A DNA stretch of 64,000 nt from Alkalicaulis satelles (lineage in GTDB: Bacteria; Pseudomonadota; Alphaproteobacteria; Caulobacterales; Maricaulaceae), in assembly GCF_008630495.1 (NCBI RefSeq), contig NZ_VWOJ01000001.1, positions 248,001 to 312,000 on the forward strand, written 5' to 3'. The notes under the pieces are model-generated. The model was not told the DNA's origin and ran no database searches. It saw only the letters and a program-made list of their open reading frames with translations. The stretch's first letter is position 1; the number at the start of each line of letters is the position of its first letter. A program made the position numbers and the translations under genes. Below, in pieces: positions 38,681 through 47,481 of the stretch.

Positions 38681-40669
38681 ATGAAACGCCTGAAAACGTC
38701 ATTATCAGCGGGCGCGCTGGCGCAATCAGCATTTGCACGGCTCATCGCGCTGCGCGCCTCGCACAAGCGCACCCTGAAAGTCCTGTTCGACGCCGCCAGC
38801 CTGGCCGCCGCTTTCGTGCTGGCCATGGCGCTGTATTCGCAAAGCCTGGCCTTCGCCTCGGACTGGCAGGTGTGGGGCGTGCTGGCCCTGGTGATCGCAA
38901 CGGCCCTGATCATGTTCATGCAAGGCGGGCTCTATGCGTCCCTGGGCGTGGACCGGGATGTGGATATCTTGCGGGTCTCGGGGCTGGGCGCGCTGGTCTC
39001 GGCCCTGCTGCTGCTATTGCTCAGCGCCACGGGGCCGGTGGACCTGCCGCTGGGCGCGGCGGTTATCTATCTGTCGCTGGCGGTGTGCCTGACCGGCGGG
39101 GTGCGCGTGGCTGTGCGCGCGCTGTTCTGCGACCATCAGGTGCGCGCCAAGGAGCGCGTGCTGATCTATGGCGCGGGCGATGCCGGGCGCCAGCTGCTGG
39201 CGGCCCTGCGCGAGCGGGGCGAGCATGCGCCGGTGGGGTTTCTCGATGACGACCCCCTTCTGCATGGCGCGCGCATAGGCGGGCTGGAAGTGTTTGATCC
39301 GGCCGATATCGGCCATGCGGCGGGCCTGGTGCGCGCCGATGCGGTGTTCCTGGCCCTGCCCAGCGCCAGCCGGGCGCGCCGCAAGGGCATTCTCGACCAG
39401 CTCGAGCGCTATGATCTGCGCATCCAGACCGTGCCGGACATTCATGACATCCTGTCGGGCCGCGCAGCGGTGTCCCAGATCAGCGAGGTGACCGCCGAGG
39501 ACCTTCTGGGCCGCGATCCCATCGCGCCGGACCCGGAGCTGATGGGCGCCACCATTCGCGGGCTCACCGTGATGGTCACCGGGGCGGGCGGGTCTATCGG
39601 ATCGGAGCTGTGCCGGCAGATCCTCAGCCAGGCGCCCGCGCGCATCGTCCTGCTCGATCAGTCTGAATACGGTCTCTACGAGATCGAGCGCGCCCTGAAG
39701 GCGCGCAAGGCCGAGTGCGAGATCATCGCCAAGCTGGGCTCGGTGGGCGATGATGCGCGCGTGGCCACGCTGCTGGAGCGCTACCGGGTCAACACCATTT
39801 TCCACTGCGCCGCCTACAAGCATGTGCCGCTGGTGGAGGACAATGTCATCGCCGCGGTGCGCAACAACACGCTGGGCACGCTGGCGCTGGCGCGTCAGGC
39901 GGTGGCGGCGGGCGTGTCGGCCTTCATCCTGGTGTCCACCGACAAGGCGGTGCGTCCGGCCAGCGTCATGGGCGCCACCAAGCGCCTGGCCGAGCTGATC
40001 TGCCACGCCCTGGCCGCATCCCAGACCACGACGCGCTTTACCGTGGTGCGCTTCGGCAATGTGCTTGATTCCTCCGGCTCGGTGATGCCGCTCTTCCGCC
40101 AGCAGGTCGGGCAGGGCGGGCCGGTGACCGTCACCCACCCGGACGTGACGCGCTATTTTATGACCATGTCCGAAGCCGCCCAGCTGGTGATCCAGGCCGG
40201 CGCCCTGTCCAATGGCAATGGCGTCTATGTGCTGGATATGGGCGAGCCGGTGCGGGTGGTGGATCTGGCCTTCCGCATGGTGCGTCTGGCCGGGCAGAGG
40301 CCCTTTCTCAAGGGCTCCATGGCGCCGGGCGATATCGAGATCCGCTTCACCGGCCTGCGCGCGGGCGAGAAGCTCCATGAGGAATTGCTGATCGGCGAGG
40401 CGGCCGAACCCACCCGTCATCCGCGCATTCTCAGCGAGACCGCCATCGCCCCCGAACTGTCCGATATGGAGGCGCTGATCAACCGCATCGCCGCCGCCTG
40501 CGAGGCCGGCGATGCGCCCGGCGTGGTCGCCCTGATGAGCGAGCCCGAGATCGGCTATGATCCCGACGCCCTGTCCGGCCCCGGCGTGGTCAAGCTCGAC
40601 CCCCGCCCCGGCGCCCGCCCGGCCCCGGCCAGCGCAAGCCCCGCACAGGACAACCGCCCGGCGCAGTAG
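38681..40669 (+). CDS. FlaA1/CapD-type membrane-bound UDP-sugar 4,6-dehydratase
   Basis: Protein of 662 residues. About four membrane helices in the first 150 residues are followed by a small Rossmann domain (VLIYGAGDAGRQLLAALRER) and the catalytic SDR domain with VTGAGGSIGSELCRQI and LVSTDKAVRPASVMGATKR. In this branch Met replaces the usual catalytic Tyr (MGATK in place of YxxxK), as known for WbpM-type enzymes. They convert UDP-GlcNAc to a 4-keto-6-deoxy sugar for surface polysaccharides. The C-terminus ends in a disordered Pro/Ala tail. ATG 38681 starts the protein; an upstream reading from 38627 begins with GTG and adds an unlike segment. Confidence 0.92.
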   Translation: MKRLKTSLSAGALAQSAFARLIALRASHKRTLKVLFDAASLAAAFVLAMALYSQSLAFASDWQVWGVLALVIATALIMFMQGGLYASLGVDRDVDILRVSGLGALVSALLLLLLSATGPVDLPLGAAVIYLSLAVCLTGGVRVAVRALFCDHQVRAKERVLIYGAGDAGRQLLAALRERGEHAPVGFLDDDPLLHGARIGGLEVFDPADIGHAAGLVRADAVFLALPSASRARRKGILDQLERYDLRIQTVPDIHDILSGRAAVSQISEVTAEDLLGRDPIAPDPELMGATIRGLTVMVTGAGGSIGSELCRQILSQAPARIVLLDQSEYGLYEIERALKARKAECEIIAKLGSVGDDARVATLLERYRVNTIFHCAAYKHVPLVEDNVIAAVRNNTLGTLALARQAVAAGVSAFILVSTDKAVRPASVMGATKRLAELICHALAASQTTTRFTVVRFGNVLDSSGSVMPLFRQQVGQGGPVTVTHPDVTRYFMTMSEAAQLVIQAGALSNGNGVYVLDMGEPVRVVDLAFRMVRLAGQRPFLKGSMAPGDIEIRFTGLRAGEKLHEELLIGEAAEPTRHPRILSETAIAPELSDMEALINRIAAACEAGDAPGVVALMSEPEIGYDPDALSGPGVVKLDPRPGARPAPASASPAQDNRPAQ

Positions 40670-40705
40670 CGGGCGAGGGCGGTTGGCGATGCCGGTGAAA
40701 ATCCC

Positions 40706-40780
<75 letters not shown>

Positions 40781-40812
40781 AAATCGGGGCCGCCCTGTCG
40801 GCGGAGCAGGGG

Positions 40813-40840
40813 CTATAGCGCATCGTTTCACTCCCGCCAA
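40813..40840 (-). promoter_or_regulatory. Possible promoter of the tRNA-Thr gene
   Basis: On the minus strand TTGGCG (40835-40840) and CTATAG (40813-40818) lie 16 bases apart, about 33 bases upstream of the tRNA 5' end. The match to -35 and -10 consensus is only moderate. Confidence 0.3.
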
Positions 40841-40883
40841 GGCCGGGCTTGACCCCAGTTGCAGGCGGCGCCATTCCAGTCTC

Positions 40884-41054
40884 ATGACACGCTCTGCACC
40901 CGATACAGCTCCGCCTGCGCCTGACAGCCGCGAGGTGCGCCTGGCCGAGGCCCTGCGCGCCAATCTGCGCCGGCGCAAGGCGCCGCGCCGCGATGAGGCC
41001 GAAGCCGGGGCTCAGGCCGGGCCGGGCCCGGCGCCGTCATCACAGGCTGAGTAA
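40884..41054 (+). CDS. Small basic protein encoded upstream of murA
   Basis: Protein of 56 residues. It contains SREVRLAEALRANLRRRKAP, an amphipathic, basic helix pattern seen in short proteins next to murA in related alphaproteobacteria (REARLAxALRxNLxRRKA); I recall this from memory of such genomes. It ends with TAA at 41052. Its 87-base distance to the murA start suggests one transcript. It might bind nucleic acid, but nothing proves that. Confidence 0.6.
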   Translation: MTRSAPDTAPPAPDSREVRLAEALRANLRRRKAPRRDEAEAGAQAGPGPAPSSQAE

Positions 41055-41141
41055 GCTGCGCCCCTTGCGCGCCGCGCCGGACGCGCGCACATGGGGTCTG
41101 ATTTTTCATCCACGGTTTCAGCACAGGGCGGTTTTGGCTTC

Positions 41142-42410
41142 ATGGACCAGATTGTCATTCGCGGCGGACGCCCGCTTCAGGGCGTCATTCCCATCTCCGG
41201 CGCGAAGAACTCCGCCTTGAAGCTGATGGCCGCCGCGCTGCTCACCGACGGCCCGCTGGTTCTGTCGCGCATGCCGCGCCTGGCCGATGTGCGCTTTCTG
41301 GGCCAGCTGCTGGCGCGTCTGGGCGTTGAGGTGGAGGAACAGGCCGGCGCGCGCCTGCGCCTGCATGCGCGCGATCTGAACGAGCCGTTCGCGCCCTATG
41401 ATCTGGTGCGCAAGATGCGCGCGAGCTTCAACGTGCTCGGCCCCCTGATCGCGCGCCAGGGCCGCGCCCGGGTCTCGCTGCCCGGCGGCTGCGCCATCGG
41501 CGCGCGCCCGGTCAATCTGCACCTGATGGCGCTGGAGGCGCTGGGCGCTGAAATCGAGCTGTCGGAAGGCTATGTGAACGCCCGCGCGCCCAAGGGGCTG
41601 ACCGGTGCGCACATCGTCTTTCCCATGGTCTCGGTGGGCGCCACCGAGCACGCCATGCTGGCCGCCGTGCTGGCGCGGGGCCAGAGCGTGCTGGAGCATT
41701 GCGCGCGCGAGCCCGAGATCGCCGATCTGGCCGGCTGCCTCAACGCCATGGGCGCGAAAATCACCGGCGCGGGAACCGACACCATCACCATCGAGGGCGT
41801 GGAGCGCCTGAACGGCGCGGACTGGACCGTCACGCCCGACCGGATCGAGACCGGCACCTACGCCATCGCCGCCGCCGCGGCGGGCGGGCGGGTGCGCCTG
41901 GAGGGCGTGGTTCCCGATCATAATCACGCATTATGGGACTTGCTGGGCCGCGCGGGCGTGGAGATCGCCCTGGGGGCTGACCATGTCGATATCGCCCGCT
42001 CGGGGCCTTTACGCGCCGTGGACATGCAGACCGAGCCTTTTCCGGGTTTTCCCACGGACGTGCAGGCCCAATATATGGCGCTGATGACCCAGGCTGACGG
42101 AGCCAGCGTGATTCGCGAGACCATTTTCGAGAACCGCTTCATGCATGCGCCCGAACTGGCGCGCCTGGGCGCGCGCATTGATGTGCGCGGCAATGAGGCG
42201 ATCGTGCGCGGCCCGGTGAAGCTCAAGGGCGCCCAGGTCATGGCCACGGACCTGCGCGCCTCGGTCAGCCTTGTCATCGCCGCGCTGGCGGCGGAAGGTG
42301 AGACCGTGGTGAGCCGCATCTACCATCTCGACCGGGGGTTCGAGCGGCTTGAAGACAAATTGTCCGCCTGCGGGGCCGATATCGCGCGCCGCAGCGAGGA
42401 GACCGCCTGA
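41142..42410 (+). CDS. murA: UDP-N-acetylglucosamine 1-carboxyvinyltransferase
   Basis: Protein of 422 residues, the normal MurA length. It transfers enolpyruvyl from PEP to UDP-GlcNAc, the first committed step of peptidoglycan synthesis. Visible signs are [15 protein letters not shown] near residue 22, the loop Cys117 in [10 protein letters not shown] that is the fosfomycin target and catalytic residue, and the end-domain [20 protein letters not shown] 41142 matches the family; a longer reading to 41091 is unlikely. It begins a run of eight same-strand genes (through yacG), many joined by overlaps. Confidence 0.97.
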   Translation: MDQIVIRGGRPLQGVIPISGAKNSALKLMAAALLTDGPLVLSRMPRLADVRFLGQLLARLGVEVEEQAGARLRLHARDLNEPFAPYDLVRKMRASFNVLGPLIARQGRARVSLPGGCAIGARPVNLHLMALEALGAEIELSEGYVNARAPKGLTGAHIVFPMVSVGATEHAMLAAVLARGQSVLEHCAREPEIADLAGCLNAMGAKITGAGTDTITIEGVERLNGADWTVTPDRIETGTYAIAAAAAGGRVRLEGVVPDHNHALWDLLGRAGVEIALGADHVDIARSGPLRAVDMQTEPFPGFPTDVQAQYMALMTQADGASVIRETIFENRFMHAPELARLGARIDVRGNEAIVRGPVKLKGAQVMATDLRASVSLVIAALAAEGETVVSRIYHLDRGFERLEDKLSACGADIARRSEETA

Positions 42411-42872
42411 ATGTCATCCGAGCGTGCGCTGCGCCTGATCGCCCAGAACCCTGAAGATCTGCCGGTGCTGTCGGCGGCGCTGCAGGACGCCGCCGGGACG
42501 CTGGGCGATTTCCAGTATGAGCCAAAGGCGCGCCGCTTCACCCTGGCGCTCAACCGCTATCGCTGGGAAGGCCCGGCGCGCGGGCGGGGCGAGCGGGTGC
42601 GCGCCGCCTTGCAGATCGGCTCGGTGCTCTCGGTGCGCTCCCAGCGCCTGAAACAGGGCGCGCGCGATGCGGTGGTCAATCTCCTGGCGCTCAGCTTCGA
42701 GCCGGGCGAAGCGCCCGGCGGCGCGCTGATCCTCACCTTCTCCGGCGGCGGCGCCTTGCGCCTGGAGGTGGAATGCATCGACGCGGCGCTGGCCGATGTG
42801 TCGCGTCCCTGGCGCGCCATGGCCCGTCCCGGTCATCCTGACGCGTCCGGCGGCAAGGCGGCGCCCTCATGA
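42411..42872 (+). CDS. DUF2948 family protein
   Basis: Protein of 153 residues that starts at the base after the murA stop. It matches the alphaproteobacterial DUF2948 family found next to murA: a SERALRLIAQNPEDLPVLSA start and an EVECIDAALADVSRPW end. No catalytic motif is seen. In most alphaproteobacteria hisD comes next; here the next gene is UPF0262 directly, with a 4-base overlap, so hisD has left the block. Function unknown. Confidence 0.9.
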   Translation: MSSERALRLIAQNPEDLPVLSAALQDAAGTLGDFQYEPKARRFTLALNRYRWEGPARGRGERVRAALQIGSVLSVRSQRLKQGARDAVVNLLALSFEPGEAPGGALILTFSGGGALRLEVECIDAALADVSRPWRAMARPGHPDASGGKAAPS

Positions 42873-43342
42873 GCGAGCATCGCCTGATCGCGGTGGAGCT
42901 GGACCAGATCTCCATCGGCAAGGCCGATGAGGCGGTCGAGCATGAGCGCCGGGTCGCCATCGCTGACCTGCTGGATTCCAACGTGTTCGAGCCGGCCGGC
43001 GCCGAGGGCGGCCCCTATGCGCTGCGCCTGGCCATCGAGGACCAGCGCCTGGTGTTCGACGTCAAGACGCAGGACGGACGTCCGGTGCGCATGTTCGTAT
43101 TCTCGCTGGGGCCGCTGCGGCGCATCCTGAAAGACTATTTCCTGATGTGCGACAGCTATTACGCCGCGGTGCGCGATGCGCCGCTGGCCCAGATCGAAGC
43201 CATCGATATGGGCCGGCGCGGGGTCCACAATGAGGGCTCTTCGCTGTTGCGCGAGCGTCTGGCGGGCAAGATCGAGGTGGATTTCGACACCGCCCGGCGC
43301 CTGTTCACCTTGATCTGCGCCCTGCACCGGAGAGGCGCGTGA
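42869..43342 (+). CDS. UPF0262 family protein
   Basis: Protein of 157 residues with the UPF0262 pattern, including SLGPLRRILKDYFLMCDSYY and IEAIDMGRRGVHNEGSSLL. The family is specific to alphaproteobacteria and always near murA, hisD, infA or maf; its role is unknown. It starts inside the stop of the DUF2948 gene (ATGA) and overlaps the next start as GTGA. Confidence 0.92.
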   Translation: MSEHRLIAVELDQISIGKADEAVEHERRVAIADLLDSNVFEPAGAEGGPYALRLAIEDQRLVFDVKTQDGRPVRMFVFSLGPLRRILKDYFLMCDSYYAAVRDAPLAQIEAIDMGRRGVHNEGSSLLRERLAGKIEVDFDTARRLFTLICALHRRGA

Positions 43343-43773
43343 GCGCGGCTGACGTCCCGACCGTGGTGTTTGTATGCGCCCGCAATGCGGTGCGCTCGCC
43401 CATGGCCGAGCGCCTGTGGCGGCGCCGCTTCGGTCCGCGCGCCCTGGTCATGTCCTGCGGCGTGGAGCCTGCGCCCTGGCCGGACGGGTTCATGATTGCG
43501 GTGATGGACGAGCTGGGCGAGGACCTCAGCACATTCGAATGCCGCGACATGGAATCCACCGCCGACGCGCCGGTGGAGCTGGTGGTGTGCCTGGCGCCCG
43601 AGGCCGCCGAGGCCGCCAGTGCTTTCGCCGAGCGCCGCGGGGCGGCGTACGAGTTCTGGCCGGTGGCCGATCCGGCCCGGGTGGAGGGCGTGCGCCAGGC
43701 GCGCCTGGACGCTTATCGCGCCACCCGTGACCTGATCGCCGAGCGGGTTGCGCGCTGGCGCGATGCGCCCTGA
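43339..43773 (+). CDS. Low-molecular-weight protein phosphatase-like protein
   Basis: Protein of 144 residues with the signature CARNAVRSP at residues 13-21 (Cys13-x5-Arg19), the phosphate-binding loop of low-molecular-weight tyrosine phosphatases and arsenate reductases of this fold. A later Asp-Pro (ADPA, near residue 114) could be the general acid. It starts with GTG overlapping the preceding TGA. Proteins of this group in the murA-infA block are common in alphaproteobacteria; the true substrate is not known. Confidence 0.88.
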   Translation: MSAADVPTVVFVCARNAVRSPMAERLWRRRFGPRALVMSCGVEPAPWPDGFMIAVMDELGEDLSTFECRDMESTADAPVELVVCLAPEAAEAASAFAERRGAAYEFWPVADPARVEGVRQARLDAYRATRDLIAERVARWRDAP

Positions 43774-43784
43774 CGCTCTGGAGG

Positions 43785-43815
43785 CTCGACGCGGGCGGGG
43801 AGAGCGGACTATATA
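43785..43815 (+). promoter_or_regulatory. Possible infA promoter
   Basis: The gap before infA contains TATATA at 43810-43815 as a likely -10 box and a weak -35 (CTCGAC at 43785-43790), with a 19-base spacer. A GAGGAG ribosome binding site lies right before the ATG. Only the -10 box is convincing. Confidence 0.3.
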
Positions 43816-43869
43816 GCGCCGTCGCGCTGCTGGGCCGCATCAGACCGGCGCAAAAACAAGAGGAGCCGC

Positions 43870-44088
43870 ATGGCGAAGGAAGAACTGCTCGAGTTTCCCG
43901 GCGAAGTCGTCGAACTCCTGCCCAACGCGACCTTCAAGGTCCGCCTTGAGAACGAACACGAGATCATCGCCCATACCGCCGGCAAGATGCGCAAGAACCG
44001 CATCCGCGTGCTGGCCGGTGACAAGGTGCTGGTCGAGATGACGCCCTATGACCTGACCAAGGGGCGCATCACCTATCGCTTCAAGTAA
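43870..44088 (+). CDS. infA: Translation initiation factor IF-1
   Basis: Protein of 72 residues, the exact length of IF-1, made of one OB fold: [18 protein letters not shown], then [20 protein letters not shown], and [18 protein letters not shown] at the end. IF-1 blocks the A site of the 30S subunit during initiation. GAGGAG lies ten bases before the ATG. The maf start follows four bases after its stop. Confidence 0.98.
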   Translation: MAKEELLEFPGEVVELLPNATFKVRLENEHEIIAHTAGKMRKNRIRVLAGDKVLVEMTPYDLTKGRITYRFK

Positions 44089-44092
44089 TCCC

Positions 44093-44671
44093 GTGACCGC
44101 ATCGCGCGCGCCCCTGGTGCTGGCGAGCGCGTCGCCGCGCCGCCAGGCGCTGCTGACGCGCATCGGCGCGCCGCCGGACCAGATTGCGCCCGCCGATATC
44201 GATGAAAGCCCGCTGGCCGGGGAAACGCCGCGCGAGCATGCCGGCCGGCTGGCGCGCGGCAAGCTGGACGCCAGAGATCATCCCGGATGCTATGTGCTGG
44301 CCAGCGATACCGTGGTGGCGGTGGGCCGGCGCATCTTGCCCAAGACGCTGGCGCGCGCTGAAGCCGAGCTTTGCCTGCGGCTGCTTTCAGGGCGCAATCA
44401 CAAGGTTTTCACCGCTGTGGCCGTGCGCGCCCCGGACGGGCGCGCCGCCAGCAAGCTGAGCGAGACCCGGCTGAAGATGAAACCGCTGAGCGAGGCGGAG
44501 ATCGCGTCCTATCTCGACAGCGGCGAGTGGCAGGGCAAGGCGGGCGGCTATGGCATTCAGGGCCGGGCCGGGGCGTTCATCGTCTCGCTGACCGGATCGT
44601 ATACGGGCGTTGTCGGCCTGCCGGTCTATGAGACCCGCCAGCTGCTGACCGGACTGGGGTACAGGTTTTGA
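44093..44671 (+). CDS. maf: Maf-like nucleotide pyrophosphatase
   Basis: Protein of 192 residues with the Maf signature LASASPRRQALLTRIG near residue 10, and further family positions at ASDTVVAVGRRIL and GKAGGYGIQGRAGAFI. Maf proteins hydrolyse the pyrophosphate bond of non-canonical nucleotides such as dTTP/UTP or m7GTP analogues, cleaning the pool. The start codon is GTG at 44093. The stop overlaps the TTG start of rng by 4 bases. Confidence 0.94.
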   Translation: MTASRAPLVLASASPRRQALLTRIGAPPDQIAPADIDESPLAGETPREHAGRLARGKLDARDHPGCYVLASDTVVAVGRRILPKTLARAEAELCLRLLSGRNHKVFTAVAVRAPDGRAASKLSETRLKMKPLSEAEIASYLDSGEWQGKAGGYGIQGRAGAFIVSLTGSYTGVVGLPVYETRQLLTGLGYRF

Positions 44672-45732
44672 GAATCGTCGCCGCCGATCATGTGGGTGAG
44701 ACCCGCGCCGCCGTCATCGATGGCGAGCGGGCCGTGGAGCTGCATCTCGAACGCTGGAGCGAGCGCGGCCAGCGCGCGCAGCGCGGCGAGGTCTATCGCG
44801 CGCGGGTGGTGAAGGTGGAAGCCGGGCTCAATGGCGCCTTCTGCGAGCTGGGCCGGGGGCCGGCGGGCTTCCTGCCGTTTGGCAAGGCGGGCCGCCCGGA
44901 CGGGCTGCACGAAGGTGCAGCGATTGGCGTGCAGGTCCAGCGCGAGGCGTTTCAGGAAAAAGGCCCCACGCTCGCCCTGTTCGAGGTGGCGCCCGGCGAA
45001 GCGCCTGAAGCCGTGATCACCGCGCCGCCTCTGGCCGAGCGCCTGTCCATGGCGTTCGACGCGCCGGTGCGCAGCCCGAAAGAAGCCGGCATCGATCTGG
45101 ACGCCCTGTTTGACGAGGCGCTGGAGCCGGTGGTTGCGCTGCCTGGCGGCGGGCGTCTGGTGATCGAGCCGGTCACCGCGCTCACCGCCATTGATGTGGA
45201 TGCCGGCGCGCGCGCCAATCCGGGCGGGGCGGGGCGTCTGGCCATGGATCTCAACAAGCTGGCTGCGCGCGAGGCCGCCCGCCAGATCCGCCTGCGCGGC
45301 ATTGGCGGGGTGGTGGCCATCGATTTCCTGCCGCTGAAAAAGCGCGCCGATCAGGCCGCCCTGGACCAGGCCCTGCGCGGGGCTTTCCGCAATGATCCGG
45401 CCAAGGTGGACATCGCCCCGGCCTCGCGCTTCGCCATCGTCGAGCTGGCCCGCCAGCGCCTGGGCCGGGCGCTGCACGAGATCAGCTGGGAGCGCTATGG
45501 CGTTGCAAGCGTGGAGACCGCAGCGCTGGCCGCCCTGCGCGGGCTGGAGCGCGAGGGCGCGGCCAATCGCGGCGCGCGCCTGACCCTGCAAGTCGGCGCG
45601 GATATTCACGCCTGGCTGGACGCCGACCCCATCGGCTGGCGCAAGGCCATGAAGTCGCGTCTGGGCGAGCGATTCACGCTGGAGCTGGCGGCCGCGCTCG
45701 GCCCCCGCGCCCATCAGGCCCATGCGTCATGA
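44668..45732 (+). CDS. rng: Ribonuclease E/G family protein (RNase G-like)
   Basis: Protein of 354 residues, shorter than full RNase G. It has the S1-like N-terminal region (RGEVYRARVVKVEAGLNGAF) and the catalytic domain with TAIDVDAGARANPGG and VVAIDFLPLKKRADQAAL, where the two Mg-binding Asp residues sit. The zinc-link CPxC motif of RNase E seems absent, so quaternary structure may differ. It starts with TTG, overlapping the maf stop, and its stop overlaps the yacG start. It may share rRNA 5'-end processing with the RNase E encoded at 18019. Confidence 0.9.
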   Translation: MRIVAADHVGETRAAVIDGERAVELHLERWSERGQRAQRGEVYRARVVKVEAGLNGAFCELGRGPAGFLPFGKAGRPDGLHEGAAIGVQVQREAFQEKGPTLALFEVAPGEAPEAVITAPPLAERLSMAFDAPVRSPKEAGIDLDALFDEALEPVVALPGGGRLVIEPVTALTAIDVDAGARANPGGAGRLAMDLNKLAAREAARQIRLRGIGGVVAIDFLPLKKRADQAALDQALRGAFRNDPAKVDIAPASRFAIVELARQRLGRALHEISWERYGVASVETAALAALRGLEREGAANRGARLTLQVGADIHAWLDADPIGWRKAMKSRLGERFTLELAAALGPRAHQAHAS

Positions 45733-45926
45733 GCGCGCGCCGTCACAAGTCCGGCTGTCCGATCTGCGGCCAGCCCGTGGTGAAAGCCTACCGCCCGTTC
45801 TGCTCGCGCCGCTGCGCCGATGCGGATCTGGGGCGGTGGTTCTCGGGCGCCTACGCGGTGCCGGGCGAGCCGGTGGATCCGGCCGATCTGCCGCCGGCGC
45901 CCCAGGAGGGGACTGAGCGCGATTGA
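45729..45926 (+). CDS. yacG: DNA gyrase inhibitor / zinc protein YacG
   Basis: Protein of 65 residues with the four zinc cysteines in GCPICGQ and FCSRRCAD, matching YacG (CPxCx14-16CxxxC). In E. coli YacG binds gyrase B and stops it from binding DNA. It overlaps the rng stop by 4 bases and ends the murA block. A 67-base gap with a strong AAGGAGG leads to guaB. Confidence 0.95.
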   Translation: MSARRHKSGCPICGQPVVKAYRPFCSRRCADADLGRWFSGAYAVPGEPVDPADLPPAPQEGTERD

Positions 45927-45993
45927 GCGCCTCCCCTTGCCCTTTGCGCCAGACCTGTTAAGTCGGCCCCGCAAGAGAGAAGGAGGCCTCCCC

Positions 45994-47466
45994 ATGCAGA
46001 TTCGCGAGGGGCTCACCTTTGACGACGTGCTCTTGCAGCCCGGCGCGTCCGAGGTTTTGCCCGCCCAGGCTGACGTGCGCACCCGCGTGACCGCGTCTAT
46101 CCCCTTGAACATCCCGATCCTGTCGGCGGCCATGGATACGGTCACCGAGGCCAATCTGGCCATCGCCCTGGCCCAGGCCGGCGGCATGGGCGTGATCCAC
46201 CGCAATCTCACCAATGTGGAGCAGGCCGAGGAGGTCCGCCGGGTCAAGCGCTTTGAGAGCGGCATGGTGGTCAATCCCATCACCATCACGCCTGAAGCCA
46301 CGCTGGCCGATTTGCGCGCCCTGATGGAGCGCCACCGCATCTCCGGCATTCCGGTGGTGGAGGCGGGCGCGGGGCCCAATGGCAAGCTGGTGGGCATCAT
46401 CACCAATCGTGATGTGCGCTTCGCCGATGACTTGAGCGCCTCTGTCGCCTCGCTGATGACGCGCGAGAATCTGGTCACGGTCATGCCCGGCGTCGATCAG
46501 GCCGAGGCGCGCCGCCTGCTGCACAAGCACCGCATTGAACGCCTGCTGGTCGTGGACGAGGGCGGGCGCTGCGTCGGTCTCATGACCGTCAAGGACATGG
46601 AAAAGGCCCAGGCCCATCCCAGCGCCGCCAAGGACGAGCACGGGCGCCTGCGCGTGGCGGCGGCCACCACGGTGGGCGATGCGGGCTTTGATCGCGCCGA
46701 GGCGCTGATGGATGCGGGCGTGGACGTGCTGGTGATCGACACCGCCCACGGCATGTCGGCCAGCGTCATTGAACAGGTGCGCCGCATCAAGAAAGCCTCC
46801 AACAAGACGCAAGTAGTGGCCGGCAATATCGCCACCTATGACGGCGCGCGCGCTTTGTTCGATGCGGGCGCGGACTGCGTGAAAGTGGGCATCGGGCCGG
46901 GCTCGATCTGCACCACCCGCGTGGTGGCGGGCGTGGGCGTGCCCCAGCTGACCGCCATCATGGACGCCGCGCGCGCCCGCCAGGGCTTTGACGGCGCGGT
47001 GATCGCCGATGGCGGGGTGAAGTATTCAGGCGATTTCGCCAAGGCCATCGCGGCGGGCGCCGATTGCGTGATGATGGGCTCCATGCTGGCCGGCACCGAG
47101 GAAGCGCCCGGCGAGGTGTTCCTGTTCAAGGGCCGCTCCTACAAGGCCTATCGCGGCATGGGCAGCGTCAGCGCCATGGCCCGCGGCTCGGCGGACCGGT
47201 ATTTCCAGAAGGAAGTCACCGACGCCATGAAGCTGGTGCCCGAAGGCATTGAGGGCCAGGTGCCCTACAAGGGCCCGGTGGGGCCGATCCTGCACCAGAT
47301 GGTCGGCGGGCTTCGCGCCGCCATGGGCTATACCGGCGCAGCCACCATCGCCGACTTCCAGGCCAGGGCCGAATTTGTGCGCATCACCAATGCGGGCCTG
47401 CGCGAAAGCCATGTCCACGACGTGACCATCACCCGCGAGGCGCCCAACTATCCCACGCCGGGTTGA
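45994..47466 (+). CDS. guaB: Inosine-5'-monophosphate dehydrogenase
   Basis: Protein of 490 residues. It oxidises IMP to XMP with NAD, the first committed step to GMP. The barrel is split by two CBS domains (about 95-200). Catalytic Cys306 is in [15 protein letters not shown], the mobile flap is around [20 protein letters not shown], and the start FDDVLLQPG is typical. AAGGAGG sits about nine bases before ATG 45994; a longer in-frame reading that starts in yacG is not real. It converges with the PEP-mutase family gene, 15 bases away. Confidence 0.97.
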   Translation: MQIREGLTFDDVLLQPGASEVLPAQADVRTRVTASIPLNIPILSAAMDTVTEANLAIALAQAGGMGVIHRNLTNVEQAEEVRRVKRFESGMVVNPITITPEATLADLRALMERHRISGIPVVEAGAGPNGKLVGIITNRDVRFADDLSASVASLMTRENLVTVMPGVDQAEARRLLHKHRIERLLVVDEGGRCVGLMTVKDMEKAQAHPSAAKDEHGRLRVAAATTVGDAGFDRAEALMDAGVDVLVIDTAHGMSASVIEQVRRIKKASNKTQVVAGNIATYDGARALFDAGADCVKVGIGPGSICTTRVVAGVGVPQLTAIMDAARARQGFDGAVIADGGVKYSGDFAKAIAAGADCVMMGSMLAGTEEAPGEVFLFKGRSYKAYRGMGSVSAMARGSADRYFQKEVTDAMKLVPEGIEGQVPYKGPVGPILHQMVGGLRAAMGYTGAATIADFQARAEFVRITNAGLRESHVHDVTITREAPNYPTPG

Positions 47467-47481
47467 CCCAAAGCGAGCCCG

